64,000 bases of DNA from an uncultured Acidobacteriaceae bacterium (GTDB lineage Bacteria > Acidobacteriota > Terriglobia > Terriglobales > Acidobacteriaceae): assembly GCA_903842065.1 (NCBI GenBank), contig CAIMKZ010000100.1, positions 1 through 64,000 on the forward strand, written 5' to 3'. Shown here piece after piece: positions 35,718 to 44,313 of this stretch; position 1 is the first letter of the stretch; the number at the start of each line of letters is the position of its first letter. The notes beneath the pieces are model-generated. The model saw only the letters and a list, made by a program, of their open reading frames with translations, was not told where the DNA came from and searched no databases. A program made the position numbers and the translations under genes.

Positions 35718-37861
35718 CTAGTGGCTGGTAGCTCCGCTTGATGTGGACACCATCAGGCTGGAGACGTTCACCGGTTCGAAGTTGTCGAGGATGAGGTGGG
35801 TGAGGCAGGTGAGGTCTGCGTCGTTCCAGCGCGTGTCGGGTGTGCCGATGAGTCCGCCGCTGATGCCGTTGTCGGAGAGGATGATGCCGTAGTTGCGGAA
35901 GGCGGTGATGATGATGGCCGCCTGGGGACTGGTGGCCGCGCAGGCCGGTGTGGCAACAGTGGATTTGAGGCGATATATCTCGCCCGCAGGGCCGCTCATG
36001 GTGCAACTGACGGGCGGCGCGGACTGCGAGAGAAGGTTGCCGGTCGAGATCGCTCCGGCTGCTGAAGAGCAGCTTCCGGTGCCCGCGGTCTGGGTGCCCG
36101 GCCATACCCAGTAGTTGAGCATGTGGTTGAGCGTGAAGCGAATGGGATGTTGGACGACGCCGGTGGGAGCAGAGGGCGTGCCACTGCCGATGACCTCGTC
36201 TGCGTTGACGACGAGCGGGGCAACGGGAAGTCCGGCAGCATCGGAGGTGCCACCGCCCTGGGTCGTCAGGTTGTTTGTTGAAACGTCGGACCACAATGCG
36301 TTCGAGGAATCGGTCCAGGGGCCGTTCTGGTAGATGCCCTGCCACATCTCGTAGAGCGCGGGTGGATTTCCGTTGCCCGACTGGCGGTAGACGAGTATGT
36401 GGCGGTCGCCGTTACTGTTGGCCGTGCCCTCAGGAGGAGCGTAGGCCGGGATCGGTCCTGAGGTGTAGTAGTGCTGGTACATGGTTGTAGAAACCGAGAC
36501 GTTCGGCTGGTTCCACGGGACCTGGATGGCGGGAATTCCGTTGGGAAAGGGCGGATTGTTGGTGTTGCCGAAGAAGGGCTTTACGGTCGCAGGCAGATAG
36601 GCGCTGTACATGGGCGCGGCGGGCGAGGTATCGACGGGCAGGCCAGTGGTTGCCGCGTCCACGCGATGGTGGAAGATCGAGGTCGCGGGAAAGATACCGG
36701 CCAGAAATGCGTTGCTGCCGGCGATGGGGAAGCTGACGCTTCCGGTGGCCTGCGCGCCGACTGAGTCGGAGACGATGATCTGCGGCGAGTAGTTTCCCTG
36801 CCCGCCGATGAGCGCGCTGCTAACAACTCCGGTGGCGGCGAGCGACATGCCCTCAGGGAGCGTGGGAAAGCTGAGACTGTTGCTGACCGAGAAGGTGTAG
36901 GGCGGAGTTCCGTCGGTGGCGACGATGGTGCAGCCCACATATCCTGCGCCCTGGGTGCCGGCCGGGCAGCTGGTGGTGGTGATCCTGAGCGTGCCGCTTG
37001 AGGTGGTAATCGTCACCGAGGCGGTGGCGGAGTTCGATCCGAAGGCATTGGTGGCGGTGAGCGTGTAGGTGGTGGTGACGGCCGGCGTGACGGTTGTGGA
37101 ACTGTTGGCGGTAGCGGTGGTGAATGCTCCTGGCGTGATGGTGAGGGTTGTGGCTCCCGCGGTGTACCAGCGCAGCGTGCTGGTGCTGCCGGAGGCCATG
37201 CTGACCGGGTCGGCGGTGAAGGAGTAAATGACGGGCAGTGAGCCGGACTGCACGGTTACGGTGGCCGTAGCTGTAACCGAACCGGCGGCGTTGGTGGCGG
37301 TGAGTGTATAGGTTGTGGTGGATGATGGCGAAACGGATGTGGTTCCGGCTGCCAGAGCCGAGGTAAATGCACCGGGCGCGATGGAGATGGAGGTTGCGCC
37401 GGTTGTGGACCAACTGAGCGTGCTGGACGCACCGGAGACGATGCCGGTGGGGCTGGCAGTAAACGAATTAATGACCGGCAGGCTGGGCAGGGACACCGAT
37501 ACGACGATGGAGGCCGTGGCGCTTCCAGCGCTGTTGGATGCGGTCAGGGTGTAGGTGGTTGTAGTGGCGGGAGTGACGACCAGCGAGCCGCTGCCGGAGG
37601 CGCTGGAGTAGTTGCCTGGCGTGATGGAAATACTGGTGGCTCCTGAGGTGATCCAGCTCAGCGTTGTAGGGTTTCCTGCGACGATTGAGGACGGCGTGGC
37701 TACGAAGGAGATGATCGAAGGCCCGGTGGAGGTGCTGCCACTTTTGAATTTTGCTCCGCAGCCGCTCACGCCGCAGCAGGCAGCATGAGAGTGAGGGCGA
37801 GTGCGCAACGCCGTTCGCGCAAAAACGGTTGCAGGCTCAGATGACGAGTCCATTCAGCCAT
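35718..37861 (-). pseudogene. Ig-repeat lipoprotein with signal peptide in a different frame
   Basis: The main frame (35718-37853) encodes about 710 residues. Three tandem Ig-like repeats of about 85 residues each read SFTASP...STLSW...GATSISI...TTTYTLTATNAAGS; then a putative-Ig segment (CTIVATDGTPPYTFSVSNSL) and a long C-terminal region (residues ~390-711) with PAYAPPEGTANSNGDRHILVY that I do not recognise. Its N-terminus has no signal. In another frame a start at 37861 (AAGGA upstream) gives a basic start and ALALTLMLPAA, after which the main frame supplies CCGVSGCG, exactly what a lipobox needs. One indel near 37760-37790 would join them. Authentic mutation, phase switching or sequencing error are all possible. 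Confidence 0.7.
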
Positions 37862-38322
37862 CGCTCACAGTATCCTTTTCCGTCGATTTTCGCCGGCCGC
37901 CAGCTGTGTTGAAGGGAAGCCGCACCCGGCAAATCCGACACTAGCACAGGAAACATGGAATTGGCATTGCAAACTTGCCGGCCTGCGGGCGCAAAGAGGG
38001 CGTGACCGGGCAGAATGCGGCTGCCGTCGAACGTCACCTGAGCCACAGGCCTCAAACTACCTATCGGCACAACACGCGGTGAGTAATAGGCTCGGCCAGC
38101 TCCTTTTTTGGCATTTTTCTTGCCGGGCAATGTTGCGACGAGCGCTGCCGCGTTCCGCCCAGGGCGCCGGACAAGTTGTTCCACTTTGCGAGCCGGGATA
38201 CGTGATTCACATCTATATGTTATTCACACCCTGAATTTGCTGATCCAGGCCAGGAAACCCATTTCCAGTCTTGATTTGCTTCCATTCAGTGCTAAAGTGG
38301 TGGCAGACTTCGGAGCACATCG
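37862..38322. other. Intergenic region upstream of the molybdoenzyme operon
   Basis: About 460 bp between divergent genes. Open frames exist but none has credible composition or a ribosome site. I see no A-F repeat. A mildly AT-rich stretch near 38200-38290 (CACATCTATATGTTATTCACA) is the likely promoter area for the downstream operon. Confidence 0.5.
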
Positions 38323-40617
38323 ATGAGCAATTACAGTGTGGCCGGCCAGAGCCGGCGCGCGTTTATGAAGACCACCGGAGCACTGGGCGCGGCGCTGGCG
38401 CTGGACAAAGAGGCGCTGGGCCTGGCTCCCGCCGTGGGCGCAGCAAACAGTTCGGGGCGCGAAAAGCTGATTCCAACCTTCTGCGCCATGTGCGGTCCAA
38501 GCTCCGGCTGCGGGATTCTGGCGAAGGTCGTTGACGGCAAGTTTGTGGGGATCGAGTCGTTCCCCGAGTGCCCGACGAACAACGGCGTGAACTGCGCCAA
38601 GGCTCACGGCGCGCCGCAGTGGGTCTACTCGAAGGATAGGCTGCACTATCCGCTCAAGCGCGTTGGGGCGAAGGGCGAAGGCAAGTTCCAGCGCATTACA
38701 TGGGACGAGGCGGTAACCATCATCGCCGACAAGCTGAAGGAGCAGAAGGCGAAGTACGGGCCGGAGAGCCTGGGAATTTTATCGCCCGCAGGCCGCTCGT
38801 ACAGCAGTTATATGCGTCGCTTCATGGTTACGCACGGCAGCCCCAACTACGGGCACAGCGGCATCTGCGCGGTACAGAAGCGCTTTGCCATGTCGTACAC
38901 ACTGGGCGATGAGCCTAGTCCGGATTATGCTCACGCGGATCTGGTGGTGATCTGGGGCAAGCAGCCGGTTTTCTCAGGCGCATCGAAACATGCCGTGAGC
39001 TCGCTGATTGCCGCAAAGGAGCGGGGTTGCAAGTTCATCACCATCAAGCCGACGCTCGAGCCCGACGGCGCGGTGACGAAGTCGATGTGGGTGCCGGTGC
39101 GTCCGGGTACGGATGCGGCGCTGGCGCTGGCCATGCTGAACGTGACGATCAACAAGAATCTTTACGATGCGGCGTTTGTCGAGCAGTGGTGCTATGGGTT
39201 CGACCGGCTGAAGGAACATGTGCAGCAGTATCCTCCGGCCTGGGCGGAGAAGATCACCGGCGTACCCGCTGCGCAGATTGAGCAGGTGGCTCGGCTCTAT
39301 GCAGGTACGCCCAAGGCGGCGATCGATTACGGCAACGGCCTGGAACATGCGCCCGCTGCAAACGATGCGCTGCGCGCTATCGGAATGCTGATGGCAATTA
39401 CCGGACACATCGACAAGCCAGGTACGAATGTGTGGGGTTCGGGCAGCACCATGCCCAGCCCGCGCGGCGTCGATCTGTTCGAGAGATACACACAGGAGTT
39501 TGTGGACAAGCTGGTGGGCAGCGAGTTCCCGATGGCTTTCATGCCGGCGATGGAGGGGACTTCGGCCTCGTACTACCGGATTCTGGACAGCGTGCTGACA
39601 GGGAAAAAGTATTCGATCCGCGCCATTCTTGCGCCGGGCACGCAGGCCATGGCGAGCACGCGGGGAACCAAGCACGTAATTGAAGCGTTGAAGAAGGTGG
39701 AGTTCTTTGCCGTGCTCAACACCACGCGCACACCGGAGATGGCCTATGCCGATGTGGTGGTTCCGATCAGCACGATGTACGAAAGCGATCATCCCTTCGA
39801 GACCTCGGGCAACTGGATCATGGCGCGCAACAAGGTGATTGAGCCTATCGGCGAGTCGAAGTCGGACTACGAGTTCTGGCTGGCGCTGGGCGCGAAGATG
39901 GGCTACGGCGACGACTGGTGGAACGGCGATATCGGCAAACACATGGACTGGCGGATGGAGCCGCTGGGCATGACCTATGAGGAGCTGCGCACGCAGTATC
40001 CAAACGGGCGGAAGTACGAGAGCAAGCCACCAGTGTACGAGCAGTACGCGAAGCGTTTCGCAGCAAAGAGTCCGCGACTGGACAAGGTTCCCTACCTGCC
40101 CGAGGGCAAGGTGGCGCTCTACAACAATCTATTTGAGAAGGCCGGGCTGACGCCGATGCCGGTATGGCGCGAGCTGCCCGAGGGGCCGACGGCGACGCCG
40201 GAGCTGCTCACGAAGTATCCGCTGCTTCTCTCCGACTATCACACCTCGCGAAGCTACAACGCATCGTGGCTGCGCGACGTTCCTTATCTGCGCGAGGTGG
40301 AGCCGTATCCGTCGCTGCACATTCATCCCGACACGGCGAAGCAGCGGGGTATTGCAAACGGCGACTGGATCGTGGTGGAAGGCCCGCACGGCTCGATGAA
40401 GGTGAAGGCGATGCTGTATCCGGGAACGCGGCCCGATGTGGTGATGCTGCTGCACGGCTGGTGGCAGGGTTGCAAGGAGCTGGGGTTGCCGGACTTCCCC
40501 CTGGCGGACGGCGGCGCCAACACGAACAACATGTATTCGACCGATCCGGAAAAGATGTTCGACCCGGTGATTACCGCCATGAGCAGCCAGACGCTGGTTG
40601 AAGTGAGAAAAGTTTAA
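38323..40617 (+). CDS. Tat-exported molybdopterin oxidoreductase (DMSO-reductase superfamily)
   Basis: 764-aa catalytic subunit. A Tat signal (SRRAFMKTTGALGAALAL) directs the folded enzyme across the membrane. A 4Fe-4S site uses C54-x2-C57-x5-C63 and C91 (CAMCGPSSGCGI, GVNCAKA); the x5 spacing differs from the common x3. Bis-MGD binding motifs follow, and C182 in HSGICAVQKRF is a candidate Mo ligand. The C-terminal domain has the cofactor-tail pattern LLLSDYHTSRSYN...LHIHPDTAKQRGI. The next gene encodes its 4Fe-4S electron-transfer partner; no membrane anchor is visible. Substrate unknown: polysulfide, thiosulfate or arsenic reductases are the nearest types, and the sulfur genes downstream favour a sulfur compound by context only. 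Confidence 0.9.
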   Translation: MSNYSVAGQSRRAFMKTTGALGAALALDKEALGLAPAVGAANSSGREKLIPTFCAMCGPSSGCGILAKVVDGKFVGIESFPECPTNNGVNCAKAHGAPQWVYSKDRLHYPLKRVGAKGEGKFQRITWDEAVTIIADKLKEQKAKYGPESLGILSPAGRSYSSYMRRFMVTHGSPNYGHSGICAVQKRFAMSYTLGDEPSPDYAHADLVVIWGKQPVFSGASKHAVSSLIAAKERGCKFITIKPTLEPDGAVTKSMWVPVRPGTDAALALAMLNVTINKNLYDAAFVEQWCYGFDRLKEHVQQYPPAWAEKITGVPAAQIEQVARLYAGTPKAAIDYGNGLEHAPAANDALRAIGMLMAITGHIDKPGTNVWGSGSTMPSPRGVDLFERYTQEFVDKLVGSEFPMAFMPAMEGTSASYYRILDSVLTGKKYSIRAILAPGTQAMASTRGTKHVIEALKKVEFFAVLNTTRTPEMAYADVVVPISTMYESDHPFETSGNWIMARNKVIEPIGESKSDYEFWLALGAKMGYGDDWWNGDIGKHMDWRMEPLGMTYEELRTQYPNGRKYESKPPVYEQYAKRFAAKSPRLDKVPYLPEGKVALYNNLFEKAGLTPMPVWRELPEGPTATPELLTKYPLLLSDYHTSRSYNASWLRDVPYLREVEPYPSLHIHPDTAKQRGIANGDWIVVEGPHGSMKVKAMLYPGTRPDVVMLLHGWWQGCKELGLPDFPLADGGANTNNMYSTDPEKMFDPVITAMSSQTLVEVRKV

Positions 40618-40630
40618 GCAGGAGCGCGAG

Positions 40631-41164
40631 ATGGGCAAGCAGTACGGATTTCTGATCGACTCGGAGCGGTGCGTCGACTGCCGCGCCTGCGTGACGGCCT
40701 GCAAGGCGAGCCACAACGTCGAACTCGGCGTCTCCTACCGCCGTATCGAAACAACGTGGAAGGGCAAGTTCCCCGAGGTCACGTTCACTTCGCTGTCGAT
40801 GGCCTGCAACCACTGCGAGGAGGCGGCGTGTGTGAAGGTGTGCCCGGCTCATGCCATCACCAAGCGCAGCGAGGACGGGATCGTCGTCGTGGACCATGCG
40901 AAGTGCATCGGCTGCGGCGCATGCGGAAAGGCCTGCCCGTACCACGCTCCTCAGTACGGCAAGGATAAGAAGATGCAGAAGTGCGATCTGTGCGTAGACC
41001 GGGTGAGCGAAGGCAAGAAGCCGGTCTGCGTCGTGACCTGCTCGGCGAGTGCGCTCACCTTTGGAACACTGGAAGAGCTGCCCGCGCTGGCCGGCAAGAA
41101 GAAGATTGCACGGCTTGCAGGGGCGACCAGGCCGTCGGTCTTCGTGCCCGTATCTGGGGCCTGA
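40631..41164 (+). CDS. 4Fe-4S ferredoxin subunit, DmsB/NrfC type
   Basis: 177 aa, electron-transfer partner of the upstream molybdoenzyme. Four Cys clusters can be read: CVDCRACVTACKASH, CNHCEEAACVKVCPAHA, CIGCGACGKACPYHAP and CDLCVDRVSEGKKPVCVVTC, enough for four 4Fe-4S centres as in DmsB. Start at 40631 with AGGAGCG upstream, 13 bp after the catalytic gene. It has no signal of its own, so it probably travels with the Tat-tagged subunit. No quinol-binding membrane subunit is encoded next, so the electron donor is open. Confidence 0.93.
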   Translation: MGKQYGFLIDSERCVDCRACVTACKASHNVELGVSYRRIETTWKGKFPEVTFTSLSMACNHCEEAACVKVCPAHAITKRSEDGIVVVDHAKCIGCGACGKACPYHAPQYGKDKKMQKCDLCVDRVSEGKKPVCVVTCSASALTFGTLEELPALAGKKKIARLAGATRPSVFVPVSGA

Positions 41165-41203
41165 CTCGCGCCTCGTATGACGATGGACGAGTTTCTCAAG
41201 CTG

Positions 41204-41245
41204 GAAGCACCGCAGACCGGTCGATCGAGCGGCCTGCGGTGCTTC
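41204..41245. terminator. Long hairpin between convergent genes
   Basis: Perfect 12-bp stem GAAGCACCGCAG/CTGCGGTGCTTC with an 18-nt loop (which has its own CCG...CGG pairing). No T-run follows on either side. Its right arm touches the stop codon of the TauE gene. It sits where a terminator for both operons is expected. Confidence 0.65.
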
Positions 41246-41612
41246 AGCGCGAGAAGGCCAGTTTGATACCGAGAAGAATCAGCGACGCCGCAAACAGTCT
41301 GCGCAGCACAAGGTCGGGCAGGTGCTGCGCCCACGATGCGCTAAACCAACTGCCGGCGGCAAATCCGATAGCGAGCAAGACGGCCAGGGTGACGTTCACA
41401 TGCCCGGCTCTGTAATACGCCCAGAAAGCGAAGATGCCAATGGGCGCAAGCAGGGTCGCGATAGAGGTTCCCTGAGCGGTCTTTTGTGACATACCGTAGA
41501 AGAGAACCAGCGCGGGTATCAGGTAGACGCCGCCCCCGAGACCGACCAGGCCGGAGAGGCCGCCGATAGCAAAGCCAAGCAACAGTCCGCCGGCAATACC
41601 TAACAGATTCAT
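41244..41612 (-). CDS. Half-size TauE/SafE family permease
   Basis: 122 aa, about four membrane segments. The N-terminus LLGFAIGGLSGLVGLGGGVYLIPALVL is the family signature, followed by SQKTAQGTSIATLLAPIGIFAFWAYYRAGHV. Full-length relatives are about 250 aa with this unit duplicated; half-size members would dimerise. Family members move sulfite, sulfoacetate or other sulfur anions across the inner membrane. It begins 12 bp after the PadR-type regulator gene, so it is probably co-transcribed and controlled by it. It fits the sulfur/redox character of the surrounding genes. Confidence 0.88.
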   Translation of the reverse strand: MNLLGIAGGLLLGFAIGGLSGLVGLGGGVYLIPALVLFYGMSQKTAQGTSIATLLAPIGIFAFWAYYRAGHVNVTLAVLLAIGFAAGSWFSASWAQHLPDLVLRRLFAASLILLGIKLAFSR

Positions 41613-41624
41613 CTTGTGTACACC

Positions 41625-42050
41625 TCACGATGCAGCGGGCCGGGCTTTCTTCAGCAAGTCCTTGCGGGCTGGCTTGCGCACATCGCGCACGAAGCGCGTC
41701 ATGGATTTGGAAAGGTTCTCAAGGACCAGCGTCCACTCTTCCAGATGGCGCTCGCCCGCTTTGGTAAGCCTGTAGCAGCGCCGCGCGGGGCCCGAGTCGC
41801 CCTCTTCCCATACGGACTTGACCATCTTGTTGGCTTCGAGCTGGCGCAGGGTGCGGTAGAGCGCTGCCTTGTCGATCTCGGCGTCGGTCAGAGCGTGGTC
41901 CTTGAGTTCCGAGCAGAGGTTGTAACCGCAGGACCCGCCCTTGATCTGGAGCATATGCAGCACTACCGGCTCCACGAAGCGGTAGAGGTTTCCCATGCCG
42001 CACGAGCAGGGGTAGTTGGTTTCGTGATGCACACAGAGCTTGCGGGCCAT
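41625..42050 (-). CDS. PadR-family transcriptional regulator with Cys/His-rich N-terminus
   Basis: 141 aa. Winged-helix core of the PadR type: FVEPVVLHMLQIKGGSCGYNL, DKAALYRTLRQLEANKMVKS and RRCYRLTKAGERHLEEW, then a charged C-terminal helix. Unlike ordinary PadR proteins it begins with a cluster C6, H8, H9, C15, C17 (CVHHETNYPCSCGMG) plus C41 and C46, which could bind a metal or FeS cluster or react with oxidants or persulfides. Divergent from the NifX-like gene, with two similar 19-bp palindromes between them (42109-42127, 42172-42190) that are likely its binding sites. Regulatory target set inferred from position. Confidence 0.88.
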   Translation of the reverse strand: MARKLCVHHETNYPCSCGMGNLYRFVEPVVLHMLQIKGGSCGYNLCSELKDHALTDAEIDKAALYRTLRQLEANKMVKSVWEEGDSGPARRCYRLTKAGERHLEEWTLVLENLSKSMTRFVRDVRKPARKDLLKKARPAAS

Positions 42051-42108
42051 TCGGGTCCTCCAGCCGGACGAAGCGGCGGCTGAGCAAAGAGTAGCACAGC
42101 TTCAAACC

Positions 42109-42127
42109 TAGATGCGGATTGCATCTA
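42109..42127. promoter_or_regulatory. Putative PadR operator 1
   Basis: Perfect inverted repeat TAGATGC-GGATT-GCATCTA, 59 bp upstream of the PadR start codon, well placed for autorepression. Confidence 0.7.
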
Positions 42128-42171
42128 CATGCGCGCGCCGCCCTGCGTCTATCCGGCACGGTGTTAGTATA

Positions 42172-42190
42172 TAGGTGTTAATTGCATCTA
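42172..42190. promoter_or_regulatory. Putative PadR operator 2
   Basis: TAGGTGT-TAATT-GCATCTA, the same right half-site and 5-nt spacer as operator 1 with two mismatches in the left half-site. It overlaps a TAGTATATA stretch (42165-42173) that could be the -10 element of the NifX-like gene, 23 bp before its start. Confidence 0.65.
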
Positions 42191-42212
42191 CTCTATTCAA
42201 GAAGGGCAATAC

Positions 42213-42563
42213 ATGAAGATCGCGATTCCTATGAGCGGCAGTTGTATGGATCAGCACTTTGGCCATTGTAAGAACGTCGCGCTGATCGATGTGGCGCCGG
42301 AGTCAGGTAAGGTAACTTGCCAAACCGAGCTTGCCACGCCCGAGCACCAGCACGGACTGCTGCCCAGGTGGCTAAAAGAAATGGGAGTGACCCACGTTAT
42401 CGCCGGCGGCATGGGCGCCCACGCGCGCACCCTGCTGCTTGAGTCCTCGATCGAGGTGATTACCGGAGCGCCCTCTGAGACTCCGGCGGATCTCGTGCAG
42501 AAGTTTCTGAGCGGAAACCTCCAGTCGGTCGAGACGAGTTGCGGCCACACATGCAGCCACTAG
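42213..42563 (+). CDS. NifX/NifB-type dinitrogenase-cofactor-fold protein
   Basis: 116 aa of the NifX/NafY-like (MTH1175) fold, which in diazotrophs carries FeMo-cofactor precursors and elsewhere has unknown roles. Typical features: MKIAIPMSG start, DQHFGHCKNVALIDV, GVTHVIAGGMGAHARTLLLE and TPADLVQKFLSGNL. Cys/His residues are abundant: C11, H15, H18, C19 and a C-terminal tail CGHTCSH. No nitrogenase genes are nearby. It lies between a Cys-rich PadR regulator and a CoA-disulfide reductase/rhodanese gene, so a role with FeS, Mo or sulfane sulfur is plausible. A reading as the molybdenum helper of the adjacent molybdoenzyme is also open. Confidence 0.87.
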   Translation: MKIAIPMSGSCMDQHFGHCKNVALIDVAPESGKVTCQTELATPEHQHGLLPRWLKEMGVTHVIAGGMGAHARTLLLESSIEVITGAPSETPADLVQKFLSGNLQSVETSCGHTCSH

Positions 42564-42599
42564 TAGGATTGCGGTAGCGAGTTTTCAAGGAGAATCGGG

Positions 42600-44255
42600 A
42601 TGGTCGCGAGACGCATCGTAGTTGTTGGCGGAGTGGCGGGAGGCGCGACGTGCGCGGCGCGGTTGCGGCGGCTTGACGAAGAGGCTGAGATCGTCGTCTT
42701 CGAGCGGGGGCCTTATGTCTCCTTTGCCAACTGCGGCTTGCCCTACTATGTGGGCAACGTGATCACCAATGAAGACAAGTTGCTGCTCGCCTCTCCGGCT
42801 CTATTTCGGGAGCGGTTCAACATCGAGGTGCGCACGCGGACCGAGGTCTTGGCTATCGACCGTGCGCTGAAGACCATCGCCGTGATGGACCTGGACGCGG
42901 GCGAGGAGAGCACGGTTGCGTACGACGAACTGGTGCTCTCGCCCGGCGCATCACCGATTCGTCCGCCCTGGGCGGGAATCGATCTGCCCGGCATCTTTAC
43001 GCTGCGTTCTGTTCCCGACAGCCGGGAGATTCGCGGCTGGATCGAGACGCGCGCGCCTCGCAAGGCTGTTGTAGTCGGCGGCGGATTCATTGGCCTGGAG
43101 ATGGCGGAGAACCTCAAGCATCGCGGACTGGATGTGACGGTTGTCGAGATGGCTAAGCAGGTGATGCCGCCGCTTGACTCCGAGATTGCCGAGTACGCAG
43201 CGCAGCGCCTGATTGCCGAGGGAGTGACGCTGGTGCTCGGCGACGGTGTGACCGCCTTTGAGCAGAGCAGCAAGGGCAGCCTGATTGTGCGCACGCAGAA
43301 CGGCCTGTCTATCGATGGCGACATTGTGATGCTTGCCATCGGCGTGCGGCCGGAGACACAGCTTGCCAGGGCCGCGGGCCTTGAGCTCGGCGAGCGGGGC
43401 GGCATCCGCGTTGACAGCCAGATGCGCACGAGCGACGCGAATATCTGGGCGGTCGGCGATGCCGTCGAGGTAAAGAACTACGTGACCGGCCAGTGGGAAT
43501 TGGTTCCGCTCGCCGGGCCGGCGAACCGCCAGGGCCGCGTGGCTGCCGACGCCATCTGCGGGCGCGATACAAAGTTTCGCGGCGTGCAGGGCACGTCGGT
43601 GTGCGGCTTCTTCGGCATGACTGTGGCGCTCACCGGAGCCACGGAAAAATCGCTTCGCCGCGCGGGCGTGACCGACTACAAGTGCGTGTATCTGCATCCC
43701 GGCCATCACGTGGGCTACTATCCCGGCGCGCAGACGATCCACCTCAAGCTGATCTTTCGCAACTCCGACGGACTGGTGCTGGGTGCGCAGGCGGCTGGCG
43801 AACAAGGCGTGGAGCGGCGCATCGATGTGATCGCGCAGGCCATCCAGATGAAGGCTACGGTCTTCGATCTCGAAGAGGCGGAGCTGTGTTACGCGCCACA
43901 GTTCGGCGGCGCAAAAGATCCGATCAACTTTGCTGGAATGATCGCATCGAACGTTGTGCGCGGCGACGCCGAGCTTGCCCCGTGGAGTGAGATCGGCTCC
44001 ACAATCGCAATGCTTCTCGACGTTCGCGAGCCTGCCGAGTTCAGCGCTGGAAAGATCGACGGAGCAATCAATATTCCGCTGGGCCAACTGCGGCAGCGCA
44101 TCGGCGAGCTGTCTGCGGACAAGGAGATCTGGGTGAACTGCGGCGTCGGACAGCGCGCCTACTATGCGTGCCGCATTCTCACTCAGCATGGTTTGAAGGC
44201 ACGGAACCTTTCAGGTGGATTCAGCACATATAAGGTGTTGTACCCGGGCAAATAG
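42600..44255 (+). CDS. CoA-disulfide reductase/NADH persulfide reductase with rhodanese domain
   Basis: 551 aa. FAD/NAD-binding oxidoreductase with FAD motif VVVGGVAGGATCAARLRRL, redox Cys in SFANCGLPYYVG, second dinucleotide fold AVVVGGGFIGLEMAENL, and IWAVGDAVE. From about residue 450 a rhodanese domain carries MLLDVREPAEFSAGKI and the active Cys in VNCGVGQRAYYA. This CoADR-Rhd architecture reduces CoA disulfides, CoA-persulfide or polysulfide using NAD(P)H. Begins 37 bp after the NifX-like gene and shares its direction, so one operon under the PadR regulator is likely. Cytoplasmic. Confidence 0.93.
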   Translation: MVARRIVVVGGVAGGATCAARLRRLDEEAEIVVFERGPYVSFANCGLPYYVGNVITNEDKLLLASPALFRERFNIEVRTRTEVLAIDRALKTIAVMDLDAGEESTVAYDELVLSPGASPIRPPWAGIDLPGIFTLRSVPDSREIRGWIETRAPRKAVVVGGGFIGLEMAENLKHRGLDVTVVEMAKQVMPPLDSEIAEYAAQRLIAEGVTLVLGDGVTAFEQSSKGSLIVRTQNGLSIDGDIVMLAIGVRPETQLARAAGLELGERGGIRVDSQMRTSDANIWAVGDAVEVKNYVTGQWELVPLAGPANRQGRVAADAICGRDTKFRGVQGTSVCGFFGMTVALTGATEKSLRRAGVTDYKCVYLHPGHHVGYYPGAQTIHLKLIFRNSDGLVLGAQAAGEQGVERRIDVIAQAIQMKATVFDLEEAELCYAPQFGGAKDPINFAGMIASNVVRGDAELAPWSEIGSTIAMLLDVREPAEFSAGKIDGAINIPLGQLRQRIGELSADKEIWVNCGVGQRAYYACRILTQHGLKARNLSGGFSTYKVLYPGK

Positions 44256-44313
44256 CACCTGGCCGGCAGCTAAGCTATGCCGTGGTTCACGATGCCGGGG
44301 GACTACGGGGCTG

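Noticed and set aside
37862..38184. Minus-strand open frame upstream of the Ig-repeat gene
   Set aside because: Low-quality composition, no ribosome site and no recognisable motif; treated as non-coding.
42213..42563. Evidence for nitrogen fixation from the NifX-like gene
   Set aside because: NifX-fold proteins are widespread in non-diazotrophs and no nif genes are nearby.
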